Assembly (NCBI GenBank): GCA_013816685.1
Contig: JACDDX010000003.1
Coordinates: 1-23,504, forward strand
Reading direction: 5' to 3'
DNA length: 23,504 bases
Origin: Gemmatimonadales bacterium
GTDB taxonomy: Bacteria; Gemmatimonadota; Gemmatimonadetes; Gemmatimonadales; GWC2-71-9
The notes below the pieces were generated by a model. That model worked only from the letters and a program-made list of their open reading frames with translations. It did not search any database and was not told where the DNA came from. Position numbers and translations under genes: made by a program. The first letter of the stretch is position 1; each line of letters starts with the position of its first letter. Below, one piece after another: positions 15,352-21,806 of this stretch.

Positions 15352-16053
15352 TCACTCCGTGTCGGGTAAAAGATGAGATGAGAACGGCGAGTCGGCGGCA
15401 GAGTCGGACGCTGAGGGCATTCGGCCGCGCACCGTGACCTCCACCGTGTAGCCATCGGTCGTGAGCAGCGACGTCAGCAGCCGGCGGGCGCTCGTCTCCG
15501 CCCGCCGTGCGGTCTCGAGCTCGCCAGCGGTCGTGACGAGCTGCGCCCGCGCCCTGCGGAAAATCGAATCCCGATCGGCGGGACGGAAGGGATTCCAGAG
15601 CCCGCTCCGTTCATCGTACGTCCGGAGGTCGGTCACCTCGACGCCCAGCACGCGGGCCTGTGGCAGCGACACGTGAATCCGGCGTGCGGCTTCATCCACT
15701 CGCACGTCGGCGCCTCCCGTGAGATCGATTCCGGCCAGCACTCGCCCGGTCACCACCACGAGCGCACGCTTGGTCGAGCCGTAACGGCTGTTCTCGTAGA
15801 CCAGCACGTCGCGGAGCGTCGTCTCGCTGGTGACCAGCCGCGCGACGTCGCGGGTCCGCTGCACCACGACCGCCTGGGTGACGCGCTCCCGGTCGGTGAA
15901 CCAGGTCGCCCGCCGGATGAACCAGCGCGCGGCGGCGACCGCGAGCGCGAGCCCGGCGAGCAGCACCACGGCCGAGAGAATCCGGGTGGATGTCGCGCGC
16001 GACGCAGGCGAGCCGCTCCTGCGCGAGCGGCTCATACGCGAGCCGCTCGACAT
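15352..16053 (-). CDS. DUF4230 family membrane-anchored protein
   Basis: About 233 residues. A basic, serine/arginine-rich N-terminus precedes one membrane helix (ILSAVVLLAGLALAVAAARW). The exported domain has the DUF4230 pattern: VVVQRTRDVARLVTSETTLR, DVLVYENSRYGSTKRALVVV, TGRVLAGIDLTGG, VDEAARRIHVSLPQARVLGV and WNPFRPADRD, then a helical AR-rich segment and a short tail. No function is established for the family. The start is uncertain: ATG 16053, 16035 and 16101 are all in frame without a good Shine-Dalgarno, and the first codons fall in a 15-nt tandem repeat with strong dyad symmetry. It leads into the NmrA gene with overlapping stop and start signals. Confidence 0.82.
   Translation of the reverse strand: MSSGSRMSRSRRSGSPASRATSTRILSAVVLLAGLALAVAAARWFIRRATWFTDRERVTQAVVVQRTRDVARLVTSETTLRDVLVYENSRYGSTKRALVVVTGRVLAGIDLTGGADVRVDEAARRIHVSLPQARVLGVEVTDLRTYDERSGLWNPFRPADRDSIFRRARAQLVTTAGELETARRAETSARRLLTSLLTTDGYTVEVTVRGRMPSASDSAADSPFSSHLLPDTE
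16004..16048 (-). repeat. 15-nt tandem repeat (three copies) with alternating inverted arms at the DUF4230 5' end
   Basis: On the minus strand the three units are GAGCGGCTCGCGTAT (16048-16034), GAGCCGCTCGCGCAG (16033-16019) and GAGCGGCTCGCCTGC (16018-16004). The middle 9-nt arm GAGCCGCTC is the exact complement of both neighbours, so it can pair with either one, leaving 6-nt loops. The codons give S-G-S-R-M, S-R-S-R-R, S-G-S-P-A. Confidence 0.88.
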
Positions 16054-16180
16054 ATCCGCGGGGCCATGTCGCCCCACCGTCTGGCAACTTGCGACTGACA
16101 TCGGGCATGCGGCGCCGCGTGGCCGGCCCTACACGCGCACGCACAAGCGCTTACGCGCCCAACCGTCGGCGGCATACCCA

Positions 16181-16657
16181 TTGCCCCTGCGCCGGGCCGT
16201 GCGTCGCCTCCCTGCGTATCTCCTCCTCGCCATGGTGCCATGGCTCCTGAGTGCCTGCCGGTACGATCCGGCGGGCGACGAGCCCATGGATCCACCGTCG
16301 CTCTACCGGACTTGGTGGTCACGCACCGAATCGTGCTCCGGTCTCAGCGGCGACTTCGATCGGGTACGCTGGCAGGTGGTGGCGGGTCACAGCTTTCAGT
16401 GCCCGAGCGGACAGTGCGCGGGGCATTGGTCGTCCAGTCACGAGATCTTTCTCGCCCAAGACTGGACGATGAACGAGATGGTGGTGCGCCATGAGATGCT
16501 GCACGAGCTGCTGCAGCGCGGCGGCCATCCGACGCCGCCGTTCGGCAGTGGCTGCCCGCTGACCTGGGCCACCTGGCCCGGGGACCACAACCCGCCCGAG
16601 ACGCAATCGCAATCCATCGCCCGCACGGCGCCCGCGCCACAAATTCCGATCGACTAG
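16181..16657 (+). CDS. Small lipoprotein with an HExxH motif, possible minimal metallopeptidase
   Basis: I recognise no named family. The 158-residue product from TTG 16181 (GTG 16199 is an alternative) starts with a lipoprotein signal ending L-S-A-C26. The mature part has an HExxH zinc motif in MVVRHEMLHELLQRGGHP (H104, E105, H108), and H116 could be a third ligand. This is the arrangement of a very short zinc peptidase domain on one helix. Cysteines C52, C74, C79 and C125 could form two disulfides in the periplasm. The C-terminus is P/Q/T-rich. It may be enzymatic or merely metal-binding. There is no Shine-Dalgarno, but CATACC lies just before the TTG, suggesting a very short leader. It is divergent from the DUF4230 gene. 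Confidence 0.7.
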   Translation: MPLRRAVRRLPAYLLLAMVPWLLSACRYDPAGDEPMDPPSLYRTWWSRTESCSGLSGDFDRVRWQVVAGHSFQCPSGQCAGHWSSSHEIFLAQDWTMNEMVVRHEMLHELLQRGGHPTPPFGSGCPLTWATWPGDHNPPETQSQSIARTAPAPQIPID

Positions 16658-16699
16658 CGCCCGACCGCTAACGCGCCCGACCGCTAACGCGCCCGATCG
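16657..16699. repeat. 16-bp tandem repeat (2.6 copies) between two convergent genes
   Basis: GCGCCCGACCGCTAAC is repeated at 16657-16672 and 16673-16688, and a third copy begins at 16689 before diverging at 16696. It starts at the last base of the HExxH gene's TAG and runs into the 3' end of the EF-hand gene, whose stop (CTA at 16684-16686) is itself part of the second copy. Confidence 0.9.
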
Positions 16700-17049
16700 A
16701 CCAGCGCGCTCGGCTGCGCCGCGGTTCCGCCCGTGGTGGGGCACTCGATCCGGATCCGCTTCCCCGTCCTCGCCCACAACAGCTCGACACAGTCCTGCCG
16801 CCCTGCCGCGTACGGCCGCTCGATCACGTCCGCCGTCGCCAGTGCCTCGCGCACCGTCGTGCGACCATCGCCATTCCAGTCCATCTCCGCCCATGCGTAG
16901 TCGGATCGCACCGCGACGATGCCGAGGAAGAAGAGATGGAAGACGCCGAGGACGAGCGGCATCCCGAAAATGAGGGCGACGATCCAGAACGGCCGGATGC
17001 CGGTCGCTGGCGCACTCCCGGCGGCGATCGGCTGCTGAGCATCGGTCAT
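16684..17049 (-). CDS. Small single-pass membrane protein with one EF-hand loop
   Basis: A 121-residue protein with one membrane helix at about residues 19-45 (PFWIVALIFGMPLVLGVFHL) followed by a complete 12-residue EF-hand calcium loop, D57-W-N59-G-D61-G-R-T-T-V-R-E68. Calcium ligands are at positions 1, 3, 5 and 12 with the conserved glycine at 6. A single unpaired loop is typical of small bacterial proteins seen with 'DWNGDGRTS' motifs. The C-terminal segment (CVELLWARTGKRIRIEC) holds two cysteines. ATG 17049 overlaps the TGA of the upstream membrane gene (ATGA). It is the last gene of a three-gene overlapping operon. Its function is unknown; a calcium-dependent envelope role is an inference. 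Confidence 0.8.
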   Translation of the reverse strand: MTDAQQPIAAGSAPATGIRPFWIVALIFGMPLVLGVFHLFFLGIVAVRSDYAWAEMDWNGDGRTTVREALATADVIERPYAAGRQDCVELLWARTGKRIRIECPTTGGTAAQPSALVDRAR

Positions 17050-17471
17050 GGCGAGGAATCTACTGCGGTCGGCCGGTGCTCTCGCAGCGCGAGCCAGAGA
17101 CAGACGAAGCCGATCGGGACGGTGATACCGACGACGTCGGCACCGCCCAGCAGCCAGGAGCCGCGAAGCCGCGCAGTCAGCGGCATCCGGTGCGTCGATG
17201 CGGAGACCACGATTGGCAACCAGCACCCCGCGATCGCCGCCGTCGCGATGATGGGCAGCGAGCGCTCCCTCGGCCAGTGCCATACGAGCGCGCCGGTGAG
17301 ACCCACGGCTACGGTCGCCCACAGCAGCATCCAGAGGCCGTCGTACACCCGCAGCTCCGGCATCCTCGCGCGCCAGCCGCCTACCGCCGCCGTCCCCAGC
17401 GCCACGACTGCGATCGCCAGCGCGATGCGCCGCCCGGTGCGGCGGCCCACCAGGGCGACGTCACGACTCAC
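17046..17471 (-). CDS. Four-helix membrane protein of unknown function
   Basis: I do not recognise a family. The 141-residue product has four predicted membrane helices: IALAIAVVALGTAAVGGW, GLWMLLWATVAVGLTGALVW, SLPIIATAAIAGCWLPIVVS and a last one around VVGITVPIGFVCLWLAL. GTG 17471 is the start, because it overlaps the upstream TGA as GTGA and a basic N-terminus (GRRTGRR) then precedes helix 1; the longer in-frame reading is a shadow of the upstream gene. Its stop overlaps the ATG of the EF-hand gene. Being between two equally tightly coupled genes suggests the three products act together. Confidence 0.72.
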   Translation of the reverse strand: MSRDVALVGRRTGRRIALAIAVVALGTAAVGGWRARMPELRVYDGLWMLLWATVAVGLTGALVWHWPRERSLPIIATAAIAGCWLPIVVSASTHRMPLTARLRGSWLLGGADVVGITVPIGFVCLWLALREHRPTAVDSSP

Positions 17472-17983
17472 GGCAGCGCACCATCGTCTTCGGACTGGGG
17501 GCGCATCTCGCGTCCGGTCGGATCGGTCTCCAGCAGCGAGTCGTGCAGCCCCGCGATGTGCCGGCCCACCGTTCCCTCCTGGTCCACCTCCACCAGCGCC
17601 CACTGCTGACCGCTGATCGTCTCGATCGCGGGCGGCGGATCGTCCACCAGCAGGCAGAGGTTGAAGAGCACGCTGTACTGCATCACCCGCACGAGGTCGG
17701 TGAGGTCGCTCCGCGCCGCGCCCCCGGCCAGGAGACGCCGAAGCGCGGGGCCGATGGCCGCGCCCGGCGCTCGGGGCTGACGCTCGGCCTCCTCGAGCCA
17801 GGCGTCGATCCAGCTCTCGTCGCCCTCGTCCACGACGTGGCGCCATGCATGGGTGAGAAACAGGTAGCGGGCGAGCTGGGGCAGCTCCTCTTCCACTTCG
17901 GAGCGGGCCCACGCGGCGGGGTCCGGGGCGCCGAGCTGGGTGAGCAGCTCGGTCAAGTCGGCGATGCGCTGGTCGCGATTCAT
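17468..17983 (-). CDS. Soluble hypothetical protein, first gene of a three-gene operon
   Basis: I do not recognise it. The 171-residue product has no signal peptide or membrane helix and looks mostly alpha-helical and acidic (RIADLTELLTQLGAPDPAAW, then WARSEVEEELPQLARYLF and SWIDAWLEEAERQP). The second half contains LVRVMQYSVLFNLCLLVDDP and VEVDQEGTVGRHIAGLHDSL, and the tail is acidic. ATG 17983 is preceded only by a weak AAGG. The 3' end overlaps the next gene by 4 nt (GTGA). It could be an adaptor or regulatory partner of the two membrane proteins downstream, but nothing in the sequence shows that directly. Confidence 0.75.
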   Translation of the reverse strand: MNRDQRIADLTELLTQLGAPDPAAWARSEVEEELPQLARYLFLTHAWRHVVDEGDESWIDAWLEEAERQPRAPGAAIGPALRRLLAGGAARSDLTDLVRVMQYSVLFNLCLLVDDPPPAIETISGQQWALVEVDQEGTVGRHIAGLHDSLLETDPTGREMRPQSEDDGALP

Positions 17984-18061
17984 GGCTGGAACCTTTGCGA
18001 AATCCTCCGCCGAGTCAACGCGTGCCTGCGGGCAGAGCGTCGTGCGGGCGGCGTGCCAGTA

Positions 18062-18091
18062 TTGAGGGGCGGCTGTCCGCCCACCTATGTT
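18062..18091 (+). promoter_or_regulatory. Possible sigma-70-type promoter for the lysine-dehydrogenase-like gene
   Basis: TTGAGG (18062-18067), an 18-nt spacer, and TATGTT (18086-18091) lie in the 164-nt gap before the ATG at 18148. This predicts a leader of about 50 nt. Match by eye only. Confidence 0.4.
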
Positions 18092-18147
18092 TGGCGGCTG
18101 CGCCCGGGAGGCCGTCTCCCGTCCCTTCCTCCCTCATGGGGTCATGT

Positions 18148-19293
18148 ATGAAGATGCTGGTCCTCGGTGCCGGGCTGCAGGGCTGCGCCTGCACCTACGA
18201 TCTCCTCCAGAATCCGGCCGTCGCCACCGTCACGCTGGCCGATCTGCGCCCCGATGATCTGCCGGCGTTTCTGTCGGGCGGGGCCTGGGGAGACCGGCTC
18301 CGGGCGGTCCGGCTCGACGTGACCGACTCGGCCGCGGTGCTCGAGACGATGCAGGGCCACGACGCGGTCATGAGCGCGATTCCCTATTACTTCAACGGGC
18401 CCATGGCGCGCGCCGCGGTCGAGTCCGGCTGCCATTTCGCCGACCTGGGCGGCAACACCGAGATCGTGCTGGAACAGAAACGGCTGCATGAGCGCGCCGT
18501 CGCGACCGGCGTTTCGGTCGTTCCTGACTGCGGACTCGCCCCGGGGATGGTGAATATTCTGGCCGCCGAAGGGATCCGGCGCCTCGACACGGCCGAGCGC
18601 GTCAAGATCTTCGTCGGCGGCCTGCCCCAGAATCCCGAGCCCCCTCTCAACTACCAGATCGTCTACTCACTCGAAGGCGCGCTGGACTACTACACCACGC
18701 CGTCCTGGGTTCTCCGCGGCGGGAAGCCGGTGCAGGTCGACGCGCTGAGCGAGCTCGAGCCGGTCGAGTTTCCGGCCCCGGTCGGCACGCTCGAGGCCTT
18801 TCACACGGGAGGCGGCATCAGTACTCTGCCGTTCGCATACGAAGGCCGGATCGAGGTCATGGAATACAAGACCCTGCGGTATCCGGGACACGCTGCCGTC
18901 ATGCGCCCCATCCGCGAACTGGGGCTCCTCGACAGCCGGCCGGTGACGGTGAAGGGCCAGGCCGTCGTCCCCCGCGATCTCTTCATCGCCGCGGTGCATC
19001 CCAAGCTGCACAAGCCGCGGGGCCGCGACCTCGTGGCGCTCCAGGTCGAAGTCGCCGGGCAGAGGGACGGCCGCCGCTCGACGATCACCTTTCGGCTCCT
19101 CGATTACTACGATGCCGAGCACGGGATCAGCGCGATGATGCGGACGACTGGCTATTCCCTGTCGCTAACGGGTCAGATGCAGGCCGACGGCAGGATCGCG
19201 GAGAAGGGGGTCCACACGCCCGACGAGGTGGTGCCGTTCCGGCTGTATGTCGACGAGCTCGCCAGACGGGGTGTACGGATAGAGGAACTTTGA
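18148..19293 (+). CDS. Saccharopine dehydrogenase family enzyme, closest to L-lysine 6-dehydrogenase
   Basis: NAD(P)-dependent dehydrogenase of 381 residues. The Rossmann motif is MKMLVLGAGLQG (G7-A-G9-x-x-G12). Beyond it the sequence follows the Geobacillus-type lysine 6-dehydrogenase as I remember it: VTLADLRPDD, VVPDCGLAPGMVNILAAEGI, VGGLPQNPEPPLNYQIVYSL, EGALDYYT, LEAFHTGGGISTLP, EYKTLRYPGHA, PRDLFIAAVHP, and DEVVPFRLYVDELARRGV at the C-terminus. That enzyme oxidises the epsilon-amine of lysine to allysine, which cyclises to piperideine-6-carboxylate. Saccharopine reductase activity cannot be excluded. ATG 18148 is chosen; ATG 18136 would add four residues. There is no strong Shine-Dalgarno. 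Unlike some lysine catabolic clusters, no aminoadipate pathway gene is adjacent. Confidence 0.88.
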   Translation: MKMLVLGAGLQGCACTYDLLQNPAVATVTLADLRPDDLPAFLSGGAWGDRLRAVRLDVTDSAAVLETMQGHDAVMSAIPYYFNGPMARAAVESGCHFADLGGNTEIVLEQKRLHERAVATGVSVVPDCGLAPGMVNILAAEGIRRLDTAERVKIFVGGLPQNPEPPLNYQIVYSLEGALDYYTTPSWVLRGGKPVQVDALSELEPVEFPAPVGTLEAFHTGGGISTLPFAYEGRIEVMEYKTLRYPGHAAVMRPIRELGLLDSRPVTVKGQAVVPRDLFIAAVHPKLHKPRGRDLVALQVEVAGQRDGRRSTITFRLLDYYDAEHGISAMMRTTGYSLSLTGQMQADGRIAEKGVHTPDEVVPFRLYVDELARRGVRIEEL

Positions 19294-19317
19294 TGCGCCG
19301 CCGCGCGTTACGCCCCC

Positions 19318-19875
19318 ATGACTGACTTCGAACGACTCTGGGCCGACGCGCTCACCTTTTCGGCGTTCGTCGATGCGAGCGACGTCAAGCATCGCGGACT
19401 CTGGGAAGGCATTCACAAGATCGCCCGGGTACCGGCGTGGGCGATCGCGGCGGTGCCGCCCGGTGCCGGCCGCCGGCTGCTCGTCATCGCCGAGGACTGG
19501 TGCGGCGACGCCTCGAACACCGTGCCGCTCATCGCCCGGCTCGCCGAGGCAGCGCCCGGACTCGAGCTCCGCGTCGTGTTGCGCGATCAGCACCCGGACC
19601 TGATGGACCGCTATCTCACCAACAGCTCCCGCTCCATCCCGATCGTCATCGCGCTCAACGATCAGGGCCGCCAGATCGGCCACTGGGGTCCGCGGCCGGC
19701 GGTGCTGCAGGCGTGGGTGATGGCCAATCGCGCGACGACACCGAAGGCCGAGCTCTATCCCAAGGTGCGGCAGTGGTACGCGCGCGATCGCGGGGAAAGC
19801 ACGCTGCGTGAGGTGCTGGCGATGGCCGGGCTGCCGGCGACCCAGGCCCCTGAGGCGGCCGCGGCGCCGGTCTAG
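19318..19875 (+). CDS. Thioredoxin-fold protein with a single-cysteine WCGD active site
   Basis: Thioredoxin-family protein of 185 residues without a signal peptide, so probably cytoplasmic. After an N-terminal helical segment (MTDFERLWADALTFSAFV), the thioredoxin fold carries LLVIAEDWCGDASN, with C62 in W-C-G-D. The second redox cysteine of CxxC is aspartate, so a dithiol mechanism is not possible; this is typical of a recognised group of 'thioredoxin family' proteins of uncertain function. The cis-proline is P108 (RSIPIVI). The C-terminus is A/P-rich. It starts 24 nt after the dehydrogenase gene and could be co-transcribed with it. Its stop overlaps that of the convergent Omp85 gene inside one CTAG. 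Confidence 0.87.
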   Translation: MTDFERLWADALTFSAFVDASDVKHRGLWEGIHKIARVPAWAIAAVPPGAGRRLLVIAEDWCGDASNTVPLIARLAEAAPGLELRVVLRDQHPDLMDRYLTNSSRSIPIVIALNDQGRQIGHWGPRPAVLQAWVMANRATTPKAELYPKVRQWYARDRGESTLREVLAMAGLPATQAPEAAAAPV

Positions 19876-21014
19876 AACATCCAGCCGTTCCCCACCGAAA
19901 AGTTGAAGCCGTCGGGCCCGCCCGCGAAGTTGAAGGTGAAGATCGTGGAGCGAAGGATCCGCAGCGCGATGCCCCCACCGCCACCGACGGCCAGATCGTC
20001 GGTGGTCAGCCGGAACGATTCCCCCTCGAACACCCGCCCGGCGTCAAGGAAGCCGATCAGCGAGACCGCCCCCAGATCGCCGAACGGCAGCAGGTCGTGG
20101 CGGACCTCGAAGTTGCCCAGCAGCACGTGCCGGCCGGCGAGCCGCCCCGTGTCGATGGCACGGTGCGAGTACTGCCCGCCCAGCACCTGGATCGGATATT
20201 CCCATGAGGGAATGACGAAACGGGCGGCGAGCGGCGGACTCCCGCCCATGCCCGATGCCGCCAGGCGCGCGGCGAGCACCGTTCCCTCGCGTACCGTCAG
20301 ATAGCCTCGCAGTACGCTATAGAGCCGAGTGTAGTCACCGCCCCCGCTCCCGACCTGCGCGCCGGTCTCCAGCAGTAATCCCTGGTGAGTGTTGAACTCG
20401 TTGTCCCGGGAGTCGTAAATCAATGCCACCCGGGCCGAGGCATCGGTCTGGCTGAGCCGGCTCCCGAAGGTGGAGTCGAAGACAGACGGCCCCGGCAGGG
20501 AGGAGAACCGCGCCGACTCGACGCCCAGCATCAGCCCGACCTGCAGCGGACCCTTGAGACGCCGGGTCGCCTCAGCCTGGCCCCGGTACACGGTGCGGCC
20601 CACGCGGTAGAGAAACGGGTGCGCGTCGGTGGCAAGGTCATCGTTCTTCTGGACCGTATTTCCCAGTCCGTAGTACCCGAGCCGGGCGTCCCGGCTCGCC
20701 AGGCCGGCGGCGGTGAACCGCCAGTCCCTGACGAGCTGTGGCGCCCGGAACTGCACCCCGAGGTACCGACTGCCCTTCGGCGCGATGCCCGCGCCAGCGT
20801 CGAGCGAGGCGTTCGCGGTGACCCGGTCCTCGTAGCCGGCCGGCTGCCAGTAGCGGATGCGTGCGGCGATGACTGGCGCGTCGTTCACGCCGCCGGTGAT
20901 GTAGGGGAAATAGCTGAGCCGCCAGGGGGCGAGCGGCTCCTCGTCTTCGTCCGGTGTCTGAGCCGCGAGCGCGATCGGAAAGAGCGTCAGGATGAGGAGG
21001 GCGAGCCGCCGCAT
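19872..21014 (-). CDS. Omp85/BamA-type outer-membrane beta-barrel protein (bacterial surface antigen D15 family)
   Basis: A 380-residue outer-membrane protein with a cleavable signal peptide (MRRLALLILTLFPIALAAQ). The body is amphipathic beta-strand sequence. Its C-terminal third resembles the Omp85/D15 barrel: ASARVALIYDSRDNEFNTHQ-type strand-turn, RFVIPSWEYPIQVLG, HVLLGNFEVRHDLLPFG, LGAVSLIGFLDAGRVFEGES, GGGIALRILRST, and a terminal ...NGWMF with aromatic final residue. There is no room for the multiple POTRA domains of BamA, so it belongs to the short, POTRA-poor group whose role is unclear. ATG 21014 has GAGGGG 8 nt upstream; a longer in-frame reading to 21170 has no signal peptide. It stands alone, tail-to-tail with the thioredoxin-fold gene. 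Confidence 0.87.
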   Translation of the reverse strand: MRRLALLILTLFPIALAAQTPDEDEEPLAPWRLSYFPYITGGVNDAPVIAARIRYWQPAGYEDRVTANASLDAGAGIAPKGSRYLGVQFRAPQLVRDWRFTAAGLASRDARLGYYGLGNTVQKNDDLATDAHPFLYRVGRTVYRGQAEATRRLKGPLQVGLMLGVESARFSSLPGPSVFDSTFGSRLSQTDASARVALIYDSRDNEFNTHQGLLLETGAQVGSGGGDYTRLYSVLRGYLTVREGTVLAARLAASGMGGSPPLAARFVIPSWEYPIQVLGGQYSHRAIDTGRLAGRHVLLGNFEVRHDLLPFGDLGAVSLIGFLDAGRVFEGESFRLTTDDLAVGGGGGIALRILRSTIFTFNFAGGPDGFNFSVGNGWMF

Positions 21015-21396
21015 CAGGCCGGCCCCTCTTTGCGAACGGTGGTGCCGAAGATGGTCGATCATGGGCGAAACGTTGCCCCTCGGCGGAACGACGGCAAGAG
21101 GGATTTTCGTGTGACCCATCGCACAGCAGTGGGGTGGTAGCGGGATAATTTGCATCCTCAGTGAGAGCATGGATGTATGGCGCCTTGCGAGACGCCCGAA
21201 ATCGCCCGGAGCCCTCGGCTCTGCGGCACGGACGAGCCGTACGACCTGCTGCTTTCACTGTTGCTCCCATCACTTCCCCCTTCTGCTTCGATCTCGCTGG
21301 GAACGGGCCTCTGGCCCGTTCCACCCGCCTGTCCGTGTACCGCGCTGGCTGAGCACGCCGGACAGTGAGCAGGTGACTCTCACTTCGGAGACGCAG
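21015..21396. other. 382-nt gene-free divergent region with hairpins
   Basis: I see no convincing gene here. It separates the Omp85 gene (-) from the H1-like gene (+). It holds an AT-richer patch around 21144-21153 (GATAATTTGC) that could serve as a -10 for either side, a perfect 10-bp hairpin at 21300-21322, and weaker dyads nearer the plus-strand gene (TGTCCG/CGGACA around 21331-21366, GTGAG/CTCAC around 21366-21384). The dyads suggest a structured 5' leader or a small RNA. Short open frames of about 63 codons overlap here in several phases and look accidental. Confidence 0.55.
21300..21322. repeat. Perfect inverted repeat (10-bp stem, 3-nt loop)
   Basis: GGAACGGGCC-TCT-GGCCCGTTCC. No T-run follows on either strand, so it is not a standard terminator. 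It lies 74 nt before the start codon of the H1-like gene. Confidence 0.85.
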
Positions 21397-21780
21397 ATGC
21401 CACGAGGAGACAAATCGGCCTATACGTCGAAACAGAAGCGCCAGGCCGAGCACATCGAAGAAGGCTACGTCAAGCGCGGCGTACCGCGTGACGAAGCCGA
21501 GCGCCGTGCGTGGGCCACCGAGAACGCTACGTCGGGCGGGGGCAAGAAGTCGGGAGGGGGACGCGGGAAGCAGATCAACAAGGGACCCGCCAAAAAGGGC
21601 GGGAAGAAGGGTGATCGCGCGTCGGCCACGCGTCCGAAGGCGAGCCGGTCAGCGTCCGCGGAGAAGGGGGCCGCCACCCGGAAGCGGAAGACGGCCAAGG
21701 GAGCGACCAAGGGATCGACTGCGAAACGCTCCACAGCCAAACGCTCCAGCTCCGCGCGGACGACACGAAAGCGCGCCTAG
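21397..21780 (+). CDS. Small basic protein: 'plasmid stabilization'-type N-domain plus histone H1-like tail
   Basis: A 127-residue, strongly basic protein. The N-terminal ~55 residues (MPRGDKSAYTSKQKRQAEHI, EEGYVKRGVPRDEAERRAWA) match a widespread small family often labelled 'plasmid stabilization protein', although the label has little experimental basis as far as I know. After the G/K-rich hinge (SGGGKKSGGGRGKQ), the rest is a low-complexity K/A/S/T/R tail with AKK, TAKGATKG and TAKRSTAKRSS repeats like histone H1 or bacterial H1-like nucleoid proteins. Nucleic-acid binding is the natural inference. ATG 21397 has CGGAG 7 nt upstream. The leader is long and hairpin-rich. Confidence 0.82.
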   Translation: MPRGDKSAYTSKQKRQAEHIEEGYVKRGVPRDEAERRAWATENATSGGGKKSGGGRGKQINKGPAKKGGKKGDRASATRPKASRSASAEKGAATRKRKTAKGATKGSTAKRSTAKRSSSARTTRKRA

Positions 21781-21806
21781 CGATCTCGATCGCCCGGACC
21801 GAGCCC

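Noticed and set aside
21397..21780. A toxin-antitoxin or plasmid maintenance locus
   Set aside because: Only the family label suggests it; there is no partner gene, replication gene or partition gene nearby.
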